A stretch of 6,219 bases of DNA from Clostridia bacterium (GTDB lineage: Bacteria; Bacillota_A; Clostridia; Oscillospirales; CAG-382): positions 1 to 6,219 of the forward strand of contig JAGAAM010000221.1 of NCBI GenBank assembly GCA_017615235.1, written 5' to 3'. Numbering within the stretch: the first letter of the stretch is position 1; the number at the start of each line of letters is the position of its first letter. Positions 5,398 through 6,219 of the stretch are shown here, piece after piece. Below the pieces are notes generated by a model. That model saw only the letters and a list, made by a program, of their open reading frames with translations. It made no database searches and was not told the DNA's origin. Made by a program: the position numbers and the translations under genes.

Positions 5398-6219
5398 ATG
5401 AAAATAGCCGTTTACGGATACGGGAACCTCGGAAGGGGAGTCGAAGCCGCGGTTAGGCAGAATCCCGACGTTGAACTGTACGGAGTGTTCACGAGGCGCG
5501 ACCCCGAAAAAGTCAGAACTCTTACCGGCGCTCCGGTATTCAGGGCGTCGGAGATCCTTTCTCACAAAGGGAAATTCGACGTTTTGGTGATCTGCGGCGG
5601 AAGCGCCACCGACCTGCCTTTGATGACGCCGGAGCTTGCGAAGGATTTCAACGTGGTCGACAGCTTTGACACCCACGCGAATATCCCTGCTCATTTCGGC
5701 AGCGTAGATAAATCCGCGCGCGAGAACGGCAATATCGCGCTTATCTCCGCCGGTTGGGACCCCGGCATGTTCTCGCTAAACCGCCTTTACGCTTCCGCGA
5801 TACTGCCCGACGGGCGCGATTACACTTTCTGGGGAAAGGGCGTCAGTCAGGGTCATTCCGACGCTATAAGGCGCATCCCCGGCGTTATCGACGCAAGGCA
5901 GTATACCGTTCCGGTGCCCTCTGCGCTCGAAGCCGTGCGTTCCGGTAAAATGCCGGAACTCACCACCCGTCAGAAGCACACGCGCGAATGTTTCGTCGTC
6001 GCCGCCGAAGGCGCCGACAAAACCGCTATCGAGACTGCGATCAAGACCATGCCGAACTATTTCGCCGATTACGACACGACCGTCACTTTCATTTCCGGGG
6101 AGGAGATGGAACGCGACCATTCCGGGCTTCCGCACGGCGGATTCGTCATCCGCACCGGAAAGACCGGGCTCGACGGCAGTCATACTCACACGATAGAGTA
6201 CAGCCTCAAACTCGATTCC
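5398..6219 (+). CDS. ddh: meso-diaminopimelate D-dehydrogenase (3' partial)
   Basis: Ddh makes meso-2,6-diaminopimelate in one step by NADPH-dependent reductive amination of tetrahydrodipicolinate, bypassing the succinylase, acetylase or aminotransferase branches; the product feeds lysine and peptidoglycan. From the ATG at 5398 the frame stays open to the window end, giving 274 residues of an expected ~320-330, so about 50 are cut off by the edge. The N-terminal Rossmann motif is VYGYGNLGRGVE (5-16), with F-T-R-R (31-34) after the second strand, fitting NADP. Family-specific blocks follow: CGGSATDLP, SFDTHANIPAHF, SAGWDPGMFSLNR, FWGKGVSQGHSDAIRRIPGV, then R-E-C-F-V-V, MPNYF, and LPHGGFVIRTG with H-T-I-E-Y-S-L-K-L-D near the edge. 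These match the Corynebacterium enzyme block for block from memory. It is the only gene here outside aromatic biosynthesis; placement 17 bases behind DAHP synthase suggests co-expression. Family certain, complete 3' end not visible. Confidence 0.95.
   Translation, partial: MKIAVYGYGNLGRGVEAAVRQNPDVELYGVFTRRDPEKVRTLTGAPVFRASEILSHKGKFDVLVICGGSATDLPLMTPELAKDFNVVDSFDTHANIPAHFGSVDKSARENGNIALISAGWDPGMFSLNRLYASAILPDGRDYTFWGKGVSQGHSDAIRRIPGVIDARQYTVPVPSALEAVRSGKMPELTTRQKHTRECFVVAAEGADKTAIETAIKTMPNYFADYDTTVTFISGEEMERDHSGLPHGGFVIRTGKTGLDGSHTHTIEYSLKLDS

Overview
The window is one densely packed, all-plus-strand operon for aromatic amino acid biosynthesis. It covers most of the shikimate pathway to chorismate plus the first tyrosine-branch enzyme, and ends in a lysine/peptidoglycan gene. 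Protein sequence style (clostridial-type AroC, AroE, AroA and type I DAHP synthase), strong GGAGG ribosome binding sites, a GC-rich composition (mid-50s percent by eye) with many ATA and AGG codons, and meso-diaminopimelate dehydrogenase together suggest an uncultured or gut-type member of the Clostridia (Bacillota). This placement is an inference without phylogeny.

Layout, left to right: (1) 3-602, the C-terminal part of chorismate synthase (aroC), whose first ~22 visible residues look instead like glutamate synthase GltB; (2) 599-1831, a bifunctional shikimate dehydrogenase-shikimate kinase fusion (aroE-aroK) starting at TTG inside the aroC stop; (3) 1832-2269, type II 3-dehydroquinate dehydratase (aroQ), abutting the previous stop; (4) 2269-3477, EPSP synthase (aroA), overlapping the aroQ stop as TGATG; (5) 3482-4342, prephenate/arogenate dehydrogenase (tyrA); (6) 4352-5380, type I DAHP synthase (aroF/aroG family); (7) 5398 to the window end, meso-diaminopimelate D-dehydrogenase (ddh), 3'-truncated by the window edge. 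The largest gap between genes is 17 bases, so there is no room for internal promoters or terminators outside coding sequence and none is seen.

Together the genes encode DAHP formation (DAHP synthase), dehydration of 3-dehydroquinate (AroQ), reduction to shikimate and its phosphorylation (AroE-AroK), enolpyruvyl transfer (AroA), chorismate formation (AroC) and oxidation of prephenate or arogenate (TyrA). Missing from the window are 3-dehydroquinate synthase (aroB), chorismate mutase and prephenate dehydratase (pheA), which must lie elsewhere if the pathway is complete. The ddh gene adds a one-step route to meso-diaminopimelate, the precursor of lysine and cell-wall crosslinks.

I do not see a new type of biological system here. 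The observations most worth checking are the GltB-like/AroC junction at the left edge (natural fusion or assembly chimera), the AroE-AroK fusion, the NADP-type cofactor loop of TyrA, and ddh at the end of an aromatic operon.
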